64,000 nt of DNA, taken from the NCBI RefSeq assembly GCF_003096015.2, contig NZ_CP029185.2, positions 124,001-188,000 of the forward strand, written 5' to 3'. The notes under the pieces are model-generated. The model did not search any database. It was not told where the DNA came from and saw only the letters and a program-made list of their open reading frames with translations. This stretch comes from Limnobaculum parvum (lineage in GTDB: Bacteria > Pseudomonadota > Gammaproteobacteria > Enterobacterales > Enterobacteriaceae). Shown piece by piece: positions 53,148 to 62,248 of this stretch (position 1 is its first letter; the number at the start of each line of letters is the position of its first letter). Both the position numbers and the translations under genes were made by a program.

Positions 53148-54974
53148 GTGATTGAGAATCTACGTAACATCGCTATTATCGCGCATGTAGACCACGGTAA
53201 AACGACCCTGGTTGATAAGCTACTACAAATGTCAGGAACTTTAGGGGAACAACGTAACGAAGCGACTGAGCGCGTTATGGACTCCGGTGACCTCGAAAAA
53301 GAACGCGGGATTACTATTCTGGCTAAAAACACCGCCATTACCTGGAACGGTTATCGCATTAATATCGTTGACACTCCGGGACACGCCGACTTCGGTGGCG
53401 AAGTAGAGCGCGTAATGTCAATGGTTGACTCGGTGTTGCTGGTTGTCGATGCAATGGACGGCCCAATGCCGCAAACACGTTTCGTGACCAAAAAAGCGTT
53501 TGCTAACGGTCTGAAACCTATCGTGGTAATTAACAAAGTTGACCGTCCTGGTGCGCGTCCTGACTGGGTTGTTGATCAGGTGTTTGACCTGTTCGTTAAC
53601 CTTGATGCTACCGACGAACAACTCGATTTCCCAATTATTTATGCTTCTGCATTATTGGGTATCGCGGGTAACGACCATAACGAAATGACTGACAACATGG
53701 ATCCCCTGTTTGAAGCTATCGTTAAGCATGTTGCTCCACCAGATGTCGATAGTGACGGTTCGTTCCAGATGCAAATCTCCCAATTAGACTACAACAACTA
53801 TGTTGGCGTTATTGGCATCGGCCGTATCAAGCGCGGTAAGGTTAAACCTAACCAGCAAGTGACTGTTATCGACAGTGAAGGTAAAACGCGTAACGGTAAA
53901 ATCGGCAAAGTATTGGGCCATATGGGCTTGGAACGTATCGAAGCGCAAGTTGCTGAAGCGGGCGATATTGTTGCCATTACCGGTCTGGGTGAACTGAATA
54001 TCTCTGATACCGTTTGTGATATACAAAGCGTTGAAGCTTTACCCGCACTCTCTGTTGATGAACCAACGGTAACCATGTACTTCTGTGTAAACACCTCTCC
54101 GTTCTGTGGTAAAGAAGGTAAATACGTGACTTCACGTCAAATCCTCGACCGCCTGAACAAAGAGTTGGTGCACAACGTAGCGCTGCGCGTTGAAGAAACT
54201 GAAGATGCCGATGCTTTCCGTGTATCAGGCCGTGGTGAACTTCACCTGTCTGTTCTGATCGAAAACATGCGTCGTGAAGGTTTCGAAATTGCCGTTTCTC
54301 GTCCTAAAGTTATCAACAAGGTAATTGATGGTCGTAAACAAGAGCCGTTTGAAAACGTGACGCTGGATATTGAAGAACAGCATCAGGGTTCAGTCATGCA
54401 AGCCATGGGTGAGCGTAAAGGCGATGTGAAGGACATGATCCCGGACGGCAAAGGTCGTATTCGTCTGGATTACCTGATCCCAGCTCGTGGTCTGATCGGT
54501 TTCCGTACTGAATTCATGACCATGACTTCTGGTACCGGTTTACTGTACTCAACCTTCAGCCATTATGATGATGTGCGTCCGGGTGAAATCGGCCAGCGTC
54601 AGAACGGCGTATTGATCTCTAACGGTCAGGGCAAAGCGGTCGCATTCGCACTGTTCAGCCTGCAAGATCGCGGTAAGTTATTCCTAGGTCACGGCGCAGA
54701 AGTGTATGAAGGCCAGATTATTGGTATTCACTCACGTTCTAACGACCTGACAGTGAACTGCTTAACCGGTAAGAAACTGACTAACATGCGAGCGTCCGGT
54801 ACTGACGAAGCGACAACACTGGTGCCTGCTATCAAGATGTCTTTGGAGCAAGCGCTGGAATTCATCGATGATGACGAATTGGTTGAAGTAACGCCGGTCT
54901 CTGTACGTATTCGTAAACGTCATTTGACTGAGAATGACCGTAAACGTGCTAACCGTGGCCCGAAAGAAGCCTAA
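53148..54974 (+). CDS. typA: Ribosome-binding GTPase TypA/BipA
   Basis: A translational GTPase of the EF-G family acting in 50S assembly and stress adaptation. 608 residues (E. coli 607). G motifs are AHVDHGKTTL, DTPGHADFGGE, NKVDRPGARPD and SALLG; the EF-G-like domain III/V and the BipA-specific C-terminal domain (about 480-608; YEGQIIGIHSRSNDL) are present. The start is GTG at 53148, with GAGGCAAATCT before it. It is divergent from glnA. Confidence 0.98.
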   Translation: MIENLRNIAIIAHVDHGKTTLVDKLLQMSGTLGEQRNEATERVMDSGDLEKERGITILAKNTAITWNGYRINIVDTPGHADFGGEVERVMSMVDSVLLVVDAMDGPMPQTRFVTKKAFANGLKPIVVINKVDRPGARPDWVVDQVFDLFVNLDATDEQLDFPIIYASALLGIAGNDHNEMTDNMDPLFEAIVKHVAPPDVDSDGSFQMQISQLDYNNYVGVIGIGRIKRGKVKPNQQVTVIDSEGKTRNGKIGKVLGHMGLERIEAQVAEAGDIVAITGLGELNISDTVCDIQSVEALPALSVDEPTVTMYFCVNTSPFCGKEGKYVTSRQILDRLNKELVHNVALRVEETEDADAFRVSGRGELHLSVLIENMRREGFEIAVSRPKVINKVIDGRKQEPFENVTLDIEEQHQGSVMQAMGERKGDVKDMIPDGKGRIRLDYLIPARGLIGFRTEFMTMTSGTGLLYSTFSHYDDVRPGEIGQRQNGVLISNGQGKAVAFALFSLQDRGKLFLGHGAEVYEGQIIGIHSRSNDLTVNCLTGKKLTNMRASGTDEATTLVPAIKMSLEQALEFIDDDELVEVTPVSVRIRKRHLTENDRKRANRGPKEA

Positions 54975-55020
54975 TTAGTTACCAAAAGTGGCAATGAAAA
55001 TTGCCCAGCGTACTGAATCT

Positions 55021-55055
55021 GAAAGGGCAATGTTTATTGCCCTTTTCTTTTTTAT
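55021..55055 (+). terminator. Rho-independent terminator of typA
   Basis: A stem of 9-10 bp, AAAGGGCAA / TTGCCCTTT, followed by a T-rich run. Confidence 0.9.
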
Positions 55056-55259
55056 TTTTCTGCAAACATCTCTTACGTCTGATGTTTGGGCACCGAGCGT
55101 CACATCTGGCTAAGCGTGCAAAGGATTAATAGCTTTTCTGTAATAATTCTCCCTGATTTTTATATTAGTGACAGTCAGTTACCCTGATATGATAACTCTA
55201 ATTGGTTATTTCAATCTTTATCATTTATTTCTTATCTACTACCTATCAGGGAGTTTTCT

Positions 55260-56411
55260 ATGTCGGTTTCTACTTTTTTTATTCCATCGGTCAATATGAT
55301 TGGTTCAGGTTGTCTGAACGATGCGGTTAAGGCAATGCAAAGCTATGGCTATCAGCGAGCACTGGTTGTGACAGATGCTGTGCTGAATAAGATTGGCCTA
55401 GTAGATCAAGTCCGATCGCTACTAAATGAAGTCGGTATTCAGAGCGTGGTATATCAAGGAACAAATCCTAATCCCACCACTATCAATGTGGCTGAAGGGC
55501 TGGCGATTCTGCACCAAAATGGTTGTGACTGTGTTATTTCTCTGGGAGGCGGTTCGCCCCACGATTGTGCTAAAGGTATTGCACTGGTGGCGACGAATGG
55601 GGGGGATATCAGAGATTATGAAGGCGTCGATCGTTCAGCTAAGCCACAGTTGCCATTAATTGCCATTAATACCACGGCGGGTACCGCTTCTGAAATGACT
55701 CGCTTTTGTATCATTACTGATGTTGAGCGCCATATTAAGATGGCGATTGTGGATAAACACGTCACACCAATTCTGTCAGTTAATGATTCACAACTGATGG
55801 CCGGAATGCCAAAAAGCCTGACGGCTGCAACGGGAATGGATGCGTTAACCCATGCCATTGAAGCCTATGTATCAACCGCAGCAAACCCAATTACCGATGC
55901 TTGTGCATTGAAAGCCATTACCATGATTTCCCACTCTTTGCTCACTGCCGTTGAGCAGGGGGACAATCTTGAAGCCAGAGAAACCATGGCTTACGCTCAA
56001 TTTTTAGCCGGCATGGCATTTAATAACGCCTCTCTGGGCTATGTTCATGCTATGGCGCATCAGTTGGGGGGATTTTACGATTTGCCTCATGGCGTCTGTA
56101 ACGCGGTGCTGTTACCTCACGTAACGGCTTTTAATGCCAGCGTGTGTGCGGGTCGTTTAAAAGATATCGCGCATGCTATGGGCGTTGACGTGAAAGGGAT
56201 GACAGACCGTGAGGGTGCTGATGCCTGTATTGCCAGTATTCGCGCATTATCAAAAGCGGTGGGAATTCCATCTGGGTTGAGCGTGCTGAAGGTAGAAGAG
56301 AAAGATTTTCCGATATTAGCCACGAATGCTCTCAATGATGCATGCGGTCTGACTAATCCCGTTCAGGCAACGCATAGTGAGATTATGGCAATTTTTGAGG
56401 TAGCGATGTAA
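55260..56411 (+). CDS. yiaY: Iron-containing alcohol dehydrogenase YiaY
   Basis: 383 residues, the length of E. coli YiaY. It opens with STFFIPSVNMIG and continues with the NAD-binding ISLGGGSPHDCAKGIALVA near 95, AINTTAGTASEMTRFCIIT, the metal-binding ATGMDALTHAIEAYVS near 195 and the later His-rich YVHAMAHQLGGFYDLPHG near 265. Group III alcohol dehydrogenases of this kind oxidise short alcohols such as ethanol or L-1,2-propanediol. It is a single gene. Confidence 0.93.
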   Translation: MSVSTFFIPSVNMIGSGCLNDAVKAMQSYGYQRALVVTDAVLNKIGLVDQVRSLLNEVGIQSVVYQGTNPNPTTINVAEGLAILHQNGCDCVISLGGGSPHDCAKGIALVATNGGDIRDYEGVDRSAKPQLPLIAINTTAGTASEMTRFCIITDVERHIKMAIVDKHVTPILSVNDSQLMAGMPKSLTAATGMDALTHAIEAYVSTAANPITDACALKAITMISHSLLTAVEQGDNLEARETMAYAQFLAGMAFNNASLGYVHAMAHQLGGFYDLPHGVCNAVLLPHVTAFNASVCAGRLKDIAHAMGVDVKGMTDREGADACIASIRALSKAVGIPSGLSVLKVEEKDFPILATNALNDACGLTNPVQATHSEIMAIFEVAM

Positions 56412-56422
56412 CGAGAGAATTT

Positions 56423-56454
56423 CGTTGCGGCAAGTATCAACCTATGCCGCAACG
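56423..56454. terminator. Hairpin between yiaY and yidB
   Basis: CGTTGCGGCA / TGCCGCAACG form a perfect 10-bp stem between convergent genes. Confidence 0.8.
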
Positions 56455-56472
56455 TTATTCAGTTCAGTGCAA

Positions 56473-56877
56473 TTAACCGAATAGTTTGCCTTTTAGCAGG
56501 CTCATACCCAGAGACATTAAGTCTGGGTTAGCCGGCACTTCGCCTTTTGGAGACAGCTTATCAACGATATCAGGTAAGAATTGAGCAATAATGCCGGAAG
56601 TTTCCTGGCTGCCCATACCTAATTTAGAGGATAACTGCTGCAAAGCGACTTTGCTGATAATATTCTGAACTTGCTCTCCAGAGATAGGCAGGTTAGCGCC
56701 AGTGCCAATCCATGACTGAACGACTTCAGACAGGCCGCCCTGACGGAATTTGTCTAACAGGCCGGTGATGCCACCTTGCTGCTCAACCCACTGAAAAATT
56801 GCCATGTAATCAACAGAACCGCTATTGTTGTTACTGTTACCGCCCAGCATACCGCCTAATTGATCTAACAAACCCAT
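56473..56877 (-). CDS. yidB: YidB, DUF937 family protein
   Basis: 134 residues (E. coli YidB 132). The family's N-terminal MGLLDQLGGMLGG is followed by MAIFQWVEQQGGITGLLDKFRQGGLSEVVQSWI, SGEQVQNIISKVALQQLSSKLG and C-terminal LLKGKLFG. Its function is unknown; the protein is small, Gly/Ser-rich at the start and cytosolic. In E. coli it lies near dgoR and gyrB. Confidence 0.92.
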   Translation of the reverse strand: MGLLDQLGGMLGGNSNNNSGSVDYMAIFQWVEQQGGITGLLDKFRQGGLSEVVQSWIGTGANLPISGEQVQNIISKVALQQLSSKLGMGSQETSGIIAQFLPDIVDKLSPKGEVPANPDLMSLGMSLLKGKLFG

Positions 56878-57202
56878 AACCTTTTCACTCCTGAATTATA
56901 TGAAACCGTGGGTATAAAACGACAAGAGTTATACCCTAATCATCCTTAATTTGTCTACGTGATGCCCTTGTTGCACTCAAATTAACCAATCTTGAGCCAC
57001 TACGCAGAGTAGGTGTGAATTATATCCTAACCGGCCTGTCAGCATTAATTTTTATCGCTAAATAATTAAGCTAGATGGTTTACCCACTGATAATTAACCA
57101 ACTAACATAAAAGAGAAGCTTACTGATTTTATGATGCTCAGGTGAGGATAACTGTGGTAGCGTAGTGTTGTGACAAACCATCAAATCATGCAGGTGCACA
57201 TC
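56878..57202. other. Divergent yidB/yihX spacer
   Basis: About 325 bases that must hold both promoters. I see no ORF, RNA gene or named site. Confidence 0.4.
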
Positions 57203-57796
57203 ATGTTGTATATCTTTGATTTAGGGAATGTGATTGTCGATATAGATTTTAAACGCGTATTGGGCGTTTGGAGTAACTTAAGCGGGGTGCCTTTAGCCAC
57301 ATTAAGTGAGCGTTTCACGATGGGAAAACCGTTTGAGTTGCACGAGCGTGGTGAAATCAGTGATGAAGAGTTTGCATCACAACTGTGCGAAGAGATGGGC
57401 GTAACGCTGAGCTTCGAACAGTTTACGGCGGGTTGGCAGGCCATCTTTATTGGTCAGCGTGATGACGTACTGGAGATCATGCGCCGTTTGCGTAAAGAGG
57501 GTAACCGGGTCGTCATCTTATCGAATACTAATGTATTGCATTGCAGCTACTGGCCGCAGCAGTATCCGCAGGTTATTGAGTCTGCCGATCGCATCTATTT
57601 ATCTCAAGAACTGGGAATGCGTAAACCTGAGGTCGGTATTTATCATCATGTTTTACAGCAGGAAGGCGTTACTGCTCAGCGTGCTATTTTCTTTGATGAT
57701 AATTACGACAATATTATTGCTGCTGAAGCGCTGGGAATTAATGCGGTGCATGTGGTTGATAATAAAGTTATCCCAGATTATTTTGGTGCAAATTAA
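57203..57796 (+). CDS. yihX: Alpha-D-glucose-1-phosphate phosphatase YihX
   Basis: A HAD-family phosphatase, about 197 residues (E. coli 199). The catalytic DxD-equivalent is in IFDLGNVIVDID near residue 4, motif II in SNTN, and motif IV in FFDDNYDNI near 165. It hydrolyses glucose-1-phosphate in E. coli. The ATG at 57203 aligns the conserved start MLYIFDLGN with AGGTG 6 bases before it; earlier in-frame starts add unrelated residues. It is followed by yihY. Confidence 0.94.
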   Translation: MLYIFDLGNVIVDIDFKRVLGVWSNLSGVPLATLSERFTMGKPFELHERGEISDEEFASQLCEEMGVTLSFEQFTAGWQAIFIGQRDDVLEIMRRLRKEGNRVVILSNTNVLHCSYWPQQYPQVIESADRIYLSQELGMRKPEVGIYHHVLQQEGVTAQRAIFFDDNYDNIIAAEALGINAVHVVDNKVIPDYFGAN

Positions 57797-57917
57797 GTTA
57801 ATTTTTGCATGCTAAACGGGCCGGTTTCTTTGCCTTATGGGTGAAGTAAGCTGGTCTGTATCGTTATTATCCGACTATCTTAAAGGAAAAGGCGATTCGA
57901 GAGAAAGCGAGTATCTT

Positions 57918-58817
57918 ATGTCACATCTATCCCATGTCCGGGGACCCAAGAGAATTAAACCGATAGTTGCTTATGCGCAGCTCCTTTGGGCTAGGGCAAA
58001 CGAAGATCGTCTGCAAACGATGGCGGGTAATTTGGCTTATGTTTCCCTGTTGTCTCTGGTGCCACTGATTACCGTGGTGTTTTCTTTATTTGCCCTGTTT
58101 CCGATGTTTGCTGAAGTGAGTGTCCAGCTAAAAGCTTTTATATTTAATAACTTTGTTCCCGCCGCCAGTGAGATAATCCAAGCCTATCTTGAACGATTTG
58201 TGGCTAATTCCAATAAAATGACGGCGATTGGTATTTGTGGACTCATTGTCACCTCGCTGTTATTGATTGGTTCGGTGGATACGGCACTCAATACGATTTG
58301 GCACAGCGAACGCCAACGGCCAATGATCTACTCTTTCGCCGTATACTGGATGGTGCTTACCCTCGGGCCTCTCATGGCGGGCGCCAGTATGGCTATCAGC
58401 TCCTATTTCCTCTCCCTGAGCTGGTTTCATGACGGTGATATGGGCAGCATTATCGATCGGATATTGCGTATTTTTCCGCTGATCCTCTCTTTTGTTTCAT
58501 TCTGGATACTGTACTGCATTGTGCCGACTGAAAGGGTTCCCACTAGGGATGCTGCCATTGGTGCATTGGTGGCAGCGTTACTGTTTGAGCTGGGAAAGAA
58601 AGGGTTTGGTATGTACGTCACGATGTTCCCCGCTTACCAGTTGATTTATGGCGTGTTGGCCGTGATTCCGATTTTATTTGTCTGGGTATATCTTAGTTGG
58701 TGTATTGTACTTTTTGGCGCAGAAGTGACAGTCACGTTAGGGGTATACCGCAAGCTGCGTGAAGAGTATGAAGCTAATAACAACACTAACAATGATTCAG
58801 GAACAACAGAGCAATGA
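57918..58817 (+). CDS. yihY: YihY/virulence factor BrkB-family membrane protein
   Basis: About 299 residues (E. coli YihY 290) with six hydrophobic segments (LAYVSLLSLVPLITVVFSLFA, TSLLLIGSVDTALNTIW, VLTLGPLMAGASMAISSY and others). It was once misassigned as RNase BN; the true role is unknown. A start at ATG 57918 matches the family N-terminus; earlier ATG 57837 adds a region not seen in relatives. It overlaps dtd by 4 bases. Confidence 0.92.
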   Translation: MSHLSHVRGPKRIKPIVAYAQLLWARANEDRLQTMAGNLAYVSLLSLVPLITVVFSLFALFPMFAEVSVQLKAFIFNNFVPAASEIIQAYLERFVANSNKMTAIGICGLIVTSLLLIGSVDTALNTIWHSERQRPMIYSFAVYWMVLTLGPLMAGASMAISSYFLSLSWFHDGDMGSIIDRILRIFPLILSFVSFWILYCIVPTERVPTRDAAIGALVAALLFELGKKGFGMYVTMFPAYQLIYGVLAVIPILFVWVYLSWCIVLFGAEVTVTLGVYRKLREEYEANNNTNNDSGTTEQ

Positions 58818-59248
58818 TTGCATTAATTCAACGGGTAGCGCGTGCTGACGTGGTCGTCGGTGGTGAGAGGGTGGGTGCAATAAATCGAGGACTGCTGATA
58901 TTGCTGGGCGTAGAAAAAGACGATACCAATGAAAAAGCAGAGCGTCTGTGCGAACGCGTATTGGGCTATCGTATTTTTAGTGACGATCAGGGCAAAATGA
59001 ACCTTAACGTACAGCAGGCTGGTGGTAGCGTACTGGTTGTTTCTCAGTTTACATTGGTGGCAGATACCCAAAAGGGAATGCGGCCCAGCTTCTCCCGAGG
59101 CGCGACGCCACAGGATGCTGAGCGGTTATATCATTACTTTTCCGACTGCTGCCGTCGAACCATCACCACCGAAACCGGTATTTTCGCCGCAGACATGCAG
59201 GTATCGTTAGTGAATGATGGCCCGGTCACCTTCAGCCTTCAGGTTTAG
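58814..59248 (+). CDS. dtd: D-aminoacyl-tRNA deacylase
   Basis: 144 residues (E. coli 145). The motif SQFTLVADTQKGMRPSF is near residue 77, and NDGPVTFSLQ near the C-terminus carries the Gly-cisPro equivalent. It removes D-amino acids from mischarged tRNA. It is translationally coupled to yihY. Confidence 0.97.
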   Translation: MIALIQRVARADVVVGGERVGAINRGLLILLGVEKDDTNEKAERLCERVLGYRIFSDDQGKMNLNVQQAGGSVLVVSQFTLVADTQKGMRPSFSRGATPQDAERLYHYFSDCCRRTITTETGIFAADMQVSLVNDGPVTFSLQV

Positions 59249-59312
59249 CACCAACAGTTGTTGATGAAATAAAGCGTTTCACGATAAAACAGATAAAACT
59301 AAGAGAGCTTTT

Positions 59313-60221
59313 ATGTACCACCTGCGAGTACCGCTAACGGAACAGGAACTAAACGACTACTATCAGTTTCGCTGGGAGATGCTACGTAAACCCTTGAATC
59401 AACCGGCCGGCTCTGAAAAAGACGGCTACGATATGATGGCACACCATCAGATGGTGGTAGATACTCAGGGCAACGTGGTTGCCGTTGGGCGGTTATATAT
59501 TAATGCCGATAATGAAGGCTCTATTCGCTTTCTCGCCGTGTCGGCCAATGTACGCGGTAAAGGGCTGGGTACCCTGATTGCGATGACACTGGAGTCTATC
59601 GCGCGTCAGGAAGGGGTAAAACGGATCGTCTGTAGCGCCCGGGAAGAAACCGTGGCCTTCTTTGATAAGCTGGGTTTTACCAACCAAGGTGAGATAACCA
59701 CACCGCAAACCACTCCCGTGCGCCATTTCCTGATGAGAAAACCTATCGTAACGCTGGATGACATCCTTCATCGTCCTGACTGGTGCGCTCAACTGCAAAA
59801 TGCTTGGTATCAAAATATCCCCCTGAGCGAAAAGATGGGGGTACGTATCAGCCAATATACCGGTCAGCGATTTATTACGACCATGCCGGAAGGGGTGAAC
59901 ACCAATCCTCACCATACAATTTTTGCCGGTAGTCAGTTCTCTTTAGCCACGTTAACCGGCTGGGGATTAATTTGGCTGTTGCTGCAAGAGCGCCAGTTGG
60001 GTGGTTCTATCGTGTTGGTAGATGCCCATATTCGCTATCAAAAACCGGTAACCGGGCGACCAACTGCGGTAGCCAGTCTGGACTCAATGAAAGGCGATTT
60101 AGATCGCTTGGCCCGGGGCCGTAAAGCACGGGTTCAGTTAGAGGTTACCGTTGCCGGTGAGCAGGATGTGGGGTGCGTGTTTGAAGGGACGTATATGGTT
60201 TTACCGGAAGGCCAGGAGTAA
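59313..60221 (+). CDS. fabY: FabY / YiiD acetyltransferase-thioesterase fusion
   Basis: 302 residues with an N-terminal GNAT domain (about 1-145; YINADNEGSIRFLAVSANVRGKGLGTLIAM) and a C-terminal hot-dog thioesterase-like YiiD domain (about 155-300; NPHHTIFAGSQFSLATLTGWGLIW). FabY can initiate fatty-acid synthesis by making acetoacetyl-ACP from malonyl-ACP in Pseudomonas-type enzymes; the YiiD type is named for the E. coli relative (329 aa). It ends at a large convergent hairpin before yicH. Confidence 0.85.
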   Translation: MYHLRVPLTEQELNDYYQFRWEMLRKPLNQPAGSEKDGYDMMAHHQMVVDTQGNVVAVGRLYINADNEGSIRFLAVSANVRGKGLGTLIAMTLESIARQEGVKRIVCSAREETVAFFDKLGFTNQGEITTPQTTPVRHFLMRKPIVTLDDILHRPDWCAQLQNAWYQNIPLSEKMGVRISQYTGQRFITTMPEGVNTNPHHTIFAGSQFSLATLTGWGLIWLLLQERQLGGSIVLVDAHIRYQKPVTGRPTAVASLDSMKGDLDRLARGRKARVQLEVTVAGEQDVGCVFEGTYMVLPEGQE

Positions 60222-60226
60222 TTTTA

Positions 60227-60304
60227 GTTTTTTGCCCTTCAAATACGCGCACTGAAATTCAATCAACAACTGAATTCCAGCGCTTTTGTAAAAAGGGCAA
60301 AAAA
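60227..60304. terminator. Long bidirectional terminator between fabY and yicH
   Basis: TTTTTTGCCCTT on the left pairs with AAGGGCAAAAAA on the right across about 55 nt that include GCGC / GCGC and ATTCA / TGAAT pairs. Each arm's outer A/T run supplies a U-tract for one direction. Confidence 0.85.
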
Positions 60305-62080
60305 TTACCCGAACGGCGACGCTTCCGGCGCGTTCTGTTCTGGCGCTACCGGCGGCTCAGTAACCGGTGCTGGTGTTATAGCTGGTTCCTCAGGAACATC
60401 CTTCTGTCCCGCTGGATACTGGGTGAGCTGCTGTCCAGTATCACTGGTTATTTTCAGGCTGCCTTTTAGCTCGGGTTTTCCGCTCTGGTTATCAATCAAA
60501 TTGCCATTTAGCTGTAGCGCAATAGTGCCGTTGCCCTGTAGTGGAATGGTTTGCCATCCCCAGCTTTGCAGAATATCAACCGGTACGGAACGACCATTAA
60601 GCGTCAGGTTAAGCGATCTTTTCGGTTTCTGGTTTAGCGTGGCACTCGCCTCGATTAACCCTTCCTTAGTGAAAGCGCTTACGTCACTGATAGTAATGGT
60701 TTCTGGCGTCGCATTAAGGTTGAAGGATGGGTGGCGCAGGTCAATTTTATTCAATGTCGCATCGGAGGCGTTAAAACTTAATGTGCCTCCCCATAGTCCA
60801 ACCTGACGGTTCTTCACCAGATACAGATCGCTACCATTACTGTCGATAGAGGTGAACTGGAATGGGAAGTCAGGGGTAATATCAATCAGAATATTGCGGT
60901 TTGCTGCCAGCTTGGTGACGTGCAACTCTTGCAACCATTCAGGTTGAAGCTGCTTTAACTGAGACAGCCACTCTTTAGGTAAGGTATAAAGCAATGCCGT
61001 GAATGCCACTTCATCCAGCGTAAGGGTTTGGGTGTCCCGCTGCCAGTTACCGGTAGCCCGCACTAAGCCATCCTGCCAGCGGCTACTGAACTGTTTGATG
61101 ATGACGCTGTTATTCTCCAAATCTAAGCTAAGTACTGGGCTAACCAGATGATTGTCGTTATAAACCATATCATAAGCGTTCATTAGAACGCTGCCGGATG
61201 TAGCCTGCCAGCGACCTTTAATAAACGCCACGTCTTTCATCGACAGTGTGAAATCACTGAATGCCCATTCCGGCCCCTGAATATTAGTATTAATCAGATC
61301 CAAACGGTTCAACGTAATATCGGTGTTACTGATGCGTTGACCAAGCTGGTCCAGCAATTGATCCAGCGCTAGATGGCTTTGATATTTCACTTCGCTAAGG
61401 CGCAAATTCTCTATTTGCCATTTGCCGTCTGCGGTACGTTGACCATTGCCGGTGAGCTGTCCATTGGCTAGGTCTGCGCCCACATTGTTAAAGATAATCT
61501 GACGGTCTTTAACTTCGCCCTGAATCAGCGCTTTATGGGTATCAATACCGTTGACCACCAGCTTATTGGCACTGAATTCAAAGCGATTATCCTTCTCTGG
61601 CAGAAAGCTATTGGTCAATGTCCAGGGAATAATGCCGCCGTTTACCTTCTCCCCTTGTAGGGTGAGATCCGGGCCTTCTACATTTAACGTCATATTTCGT
61701 AGCTGGAAGCGGTCACTGCCTGGAGCCAGTTCGATGGTATTTTTGGCCGATAAATTAAGGGTGCCATCCTCTAATTCCAGCGCGGAAAAATACATTGGCG
61801 TTTGCCAAAATGAAGAGGTCAGTTCCAGCGTGACTTTTTTTGCTTTTAGCAGTGGCGACTGCTTTTGCTGGCTGAATTCAACGTCATTTAGCACCAGTTG
61901 ATAGGGGGAGGTAATACTGTAATCCAGATGATCCAGCGAGAGTTGGTAAGGCGTATTGTCGGTCACCCACTGGCTCACCCATCTGGCTGCGTAAGAGGTC
62001 TGGGCAATAAAATAGACAGCAATTGCCAGCACCAGAATCAGGGCCAGTAGTGTATACAGTGATTTCCGAATAAATCTCAT
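60305..62080 (-). CDS. yicH: AsmA-family protein YicH
   Basis: 591 residues (E. coli YicH 569). An N-terminal signal-anchor (LYTLLALILVLAIAVYFIA) precedes an AsmA-like repeat-rich periplasmic region with alternating hydrophobic strands (LEDGTLNLSAKNTIEL, RTADGKWQIENLRLSEV, FPFQFTSIDSNGSDLYL). AsmA-type proteins help deliver lipids to the outer membrane; the specific role of YicH is unknown. The C-terminus is Pro/Glu-rich. It follows xanP on the same strand after a terminator. Confidence 0.92.
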   Translation of the reverse strand: MRFIRKSLYTLLALILVLAIAVYFIAQTSYAARWVSQWVTDNTPYQLSLDHLDYSITSPYQLVLNDVEFSQQKQSPLLKAKKVTLELTSSFWQTPMYFSALELEDGTLNLSAKNTIELAPGSDRFQLRNMTLNVEGPDLTLQGEKVNGGIIPWTLTNSFLPEKDNRFEFSANKLVVNGIDTHKALIQGEVKDRQIIFNNVGADLANGQLTGNGQRTADGKWQIENLRLSEVKYQSHLALDQLLDQLGQRISNTDITLNRLDLINTNIQGPEWAFSDFTLSMKDVAFIKGRWQATSGSVLMNAYDMVYNDNHLVSPVLSLDLENNSVIIKQFSSRWQDGLVRATGNWQRDTQTLTLDEVAFTALLYTLPKEWLSQLKQLQPEWLQELHVTKLAANRNILIDITPDFPFQFTSIDSNGSDLYLVKNRQVGLWGGTLSFNASDATLNKIDLRHPSFNLNATPETITISDVSAFTKEGLIEASATLNQKPKRSLNLTLNGRSVPVDILQSWGWQTIPLQGNGTIALQLNGNLIDNQSGKPELKGSLKITSDTGQQLTQYPAGQKDVPEEPAITPAPVTEPPVAPEQNAPEASPFG

Positions 62081-62202
62081 GGTCTGGATCCATATGACAA
62101 AGTTAAGCGAGGTCTCTTTATGCCGTATTTACTCTACAATCTCAATGAAAATAGTGAGAAATATGGGTTAAGACATATTATGAATCATGCGGCTAAATAA
62201 GC

Positions 62203-62228
62203 AAAAAGCTCACCGCAGAGGTGAGCTT
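62203..62228 (-). terminator. Rho-independent terminator of xanP
   Basis: AAGCTCACC-gcaga-GGTGAGCTT forms a 9-bp stem, followed on the minus strand by a T-run. Confidence 0.92.
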
Positions 62229-62248
62229 AGCACAACACAGACTGTCGG